From: Nitrospinota bacterium
GTDB taxonomy: Bacteria; Nitrospinota; Nitrospinia; Nitrospinales; Nitrospinaceae
NCBI GenBank assembly: GCA_029879645.1
Contig: JAOUPX010000021.1
Location: 1 to 33,245 of the forward strand
Length of the DNA: 33,245 nucleotides
Direction: 5' to 3'
A program made the translations under genes and the position numbers. This document shows, one piece after another, positions 31,810-33,245 of the stretch. Position 1 is the stretch's first letter, and each line of letters starts with the position of its first letter. A model generated the notes under the pieces. That model did no database searches. It saw only the letters and a program-made list of their open reading frames with translations, and was not told the origin of the DNA.

Positions 31810-33245
31810 TTAAAACGCAAGAGTTGTTTGAATATATGAATACACGGTATTGCCTTCGTGCGGTGAATTTGGAACTGCCTTCTGAAAGTCACCGTCGATC
31901 CGGTAGGCTACACCGCTCTCAATGTTCATATTGGCAAGAACCTGCCATTTGCCCCGCAAAAATAAATGGTGCCCCAGAAAGGAACCGGAGCTCCCGGTTG
32001 AATCTCTCAATCCGGAATTCCCGGCCCAAACATCGGTGTCCGAAGCCAGCCAGAAGGCGCGGTAGTGTATATAGGCGTTCACCTTGGGGTGGGGCCGAAT
32101 TTTGAGTTGCACGCCGGGGCCTGTGACATTGGATCGGACAAACGCCCGGTGGATGCTGGTTGGGCCGTAATCAAAAACGTTTGCACCAAACAGAGGATCG
32201 AACCGGCCGTTGGTTCCATCATTCGGGTCGCTATCTCCGCTGGAGTAGTCGAAAGCCAGAATCAGTCGGGGTGACCAGGCGACAGGAAAGGTAAAACCCA
32301 ACTCCGCATGATGAAAATGAGCGAAATGATTCAGGTCGCGGGTGTCACTGGGGGAAATGGAGGCGCGCGATTGACCAAACTGGAAGATCGATTCCCACTC
32401 GTAATCGAAGCGGCCCTTTGTGGCTGAACGGTATAACCGGAGTCCCGGGGTATAAAGTTCACGGTTTCGGGTCGCAAAGTCCGGATCGTCTTTTTCGTGG
32501 AGTCCGAATAGATAAACCTCAGCCTTGTTTCCCCACAAAAGATTGGGTGTGGTCACGGACACGCCCCAGAAAATTTGATTCAGAGTTTCCTCATCCAATG
32601 ATGCTTCGTTGTCCAGGAGAGCCGCCGGAGAATTGGGTAACCGATTTACCGGAAGTGTCAGCAGGGTGCGAAGCGTGTTACCGTTGTTGCCTTTCCACAT
32701 CCAGTCCACGCCGGTGAAAGCATTGATCGCGTTGCGAAACCGGTTGCGAGCCACCAGGCGCCGACTGCCAATGTCCATCGTGAGGCGTCCTCCCCGCAGG
32801 AGGCTACGGCTGTTCTCCTGGAAAAGATCTGATGCGCGCCATTGCAGGTTGGCTTCCAGAAGTTCGGCGGTATTGACGATGGCAGCGTTGATCGGGGTTC
32901 CTGTGTCGGCCAGTTCGGCACGCGAGTCCTGAAGTTCCAGTCGAACCCGAAAATTTGAAGGGAGGCGCCATGTGGCCTGAGCCAGAGTTCGCAGGGATAA
33001 AATCTGGTCACTCCCGGTGCCACCGGACCGGAATTGGCTGTTCAGGGTTTCGTAACGGGTCCGGTGTTGTACCGCGAGAGACAGCCCTTTCGGCAATACG
33101 CCACTGTCATTGAGTGTGAACCTGGGTTCTCCACTGCCCAGTTCCTTATCTGAATATATGTAGGGCTGGGGAAAGGTCTCGTCGTCCTTAAAGGCGGTGT
33201 CCTCCGCCCAGGTTGTGGCGGGGGTCAGGATCATTAATAATATCC
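31810..33245 (-). CDS. AlgE-type (alginate-export family) outer-membrane beta-barrel protein, 5' end outside window
   Basis: At least 474 aa. The frame stays open to the window edge through ILLMILTPATTWA|ED, the end of a signal peptide, so the true start is outside the window. The mature protein is rich in alternating aromatic/polar strands typical of a beta-barrel, contains segments resembling the alginate_exp family (FDPLFGANVFDYGPTSIHRAF, VNAYIHYRAFWLASDTDVW, LGHHLFLRGKWQV), and ends in Phe (TTLAF), the usual outer-membrane assembly signal. Many bacteria without alginate synthesis carry such proteins as general or anion-selective porins, so alginate export is not implied. It lies 265 bases upstream of the BicA-like gene on the same strand and might supply anions to it (inference). 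Confidence 0.85.
   Translation of the reverse strand, partial: ILLMILTPATTWAEDTAFKDDETFPQPYIYSDKELGSGEPRFTLNDSGVLPKGLSLAVQHRTRYETLNSQFRSGGTGSDQILSLRTLAQATWRLPSNFRVRLELQDSRAELADTGTPINAAIVNTAELLEANLQWRASDLFQENSRSLLRGGRLTMDIGSRRLVARNRFRNAINAFTGVDWMWKGNNGNTLRTLLTLPVNRLPNSPAALLDNEASLDEETLNQIFWGVSVTTPNLLWGNKAEVYLFGLHEKDDPDFATRNRELYTPGLRLYRSATKGRFDYEWESIFQFGQSRASISPSDTRDLNHFAHFHHAELGFTFPVAWSPRLILAFDYSSGDSDPNDGTNGRFDPLFGANVFDYGPTSIHRAFVRSNVTGPGVQLKIRPHPKVNAYIHYRAFWLASDTDVWAGNSGLRDSTGSSGSFLGHHLFLRGKWQVLANMNIESGVAYRIDGDFQKAVPNSPHEGNTVYSYIQTTLAF

Noticed and set aside
31810-33245. Start codon at 33234 as the true start of the outer-membrane protein
   Set aside because: The frame remains open upstream through hydrophobic residues of a signal peptide that would otherwise be too short, so the gene is cut by the window edge.

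Overview
The window looks like a chromosomal segment of a Gram-negative, probably autotrophic bacterium of moderate GC content. A Nitrospinota-type marine nitrite oxidiser would fit, but this is inference: there is no rRNA or other phylogenetic marker here. The support is an outer-membrane beta-barrel protein, sigma-54 promoters with an NtrC-family activator, many PAS/REC/histidine-kinase proteins, and a block of inorganic-carbon transport genes. I saw no convincing tRNA, rRNA, CRISPR array, transposase or phage gene.

Region 1 (1-14288, + strand) is a signalling island. In order: a hybrid PAS kinase cut by the window edge; a REC-histidine kinase; a lone REC protein; a REC-NtrB-like kinase; an NtrC-family sigma-54 activator; a 73-aa orphan protein; a lone PAS protein; a REC-HD-GYP c-di-GMP phosphodiesterase; a REC protein with a degenerate GGDEF domain; a large membrane-anchored PAS-PAS-PAS hybrid kinase; and another REC-histidine kinase. 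Two sequences that fit the -24/-12 sigma-54 consensus with exact GG-N10-GC spacing lie before the 73-aa gene and the PAS gene, just downstream of the NtrC-type gene. The likely circuit is NtrB-like kinase to NtrC-like activator to these two promoters.

Region 2 (14459-25111, - strand, transcribed right to left) is a large membrane-complex operon: dabA, then mrpE, mrpF, mrpG, an MbhD/MbhE-type MrpA C-terminal protein, mrpB, mrpC, mrpD, a NuoL-like and a NuoM-like subunit. The genes from mrpE to mrpD overlap or nearly touch, in the order known from archaeal Mbh antiporter modules. There is no hydrogenase and no complex I electron-input subunit. DabA carries the beta-carbonic-anhydrase-like zinc ligands of DAB inorganic-carbon pumps, so the likely product is a DabA-coupled, ion-gradient-driven CO2/bicarbonate accumulation complex with three antiporter-type subunits instead of the usual single DabB.

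Region 3 (25112-26600) holds a two-CBS-domain protein and a decayed copy of the dabA N-terminus with part of its upstream region, which shows that dabA was duplicated here. The rest is non-coding, with several inverted repeats.

Region 4 (26601-33245) has a membrane HAMP sensor with no output domain (+ strand), facing three - strand genes across a terminator hairpin: an AlgE-family outer-membrane protein cut by the window edge, a BicA-like SulP transporter and a second SulP transporter. Together, regions 2 to 4 look like an inorganic-carbon (and possibly sodium) uptake island next to a dense two-component/c-di-GMP island.
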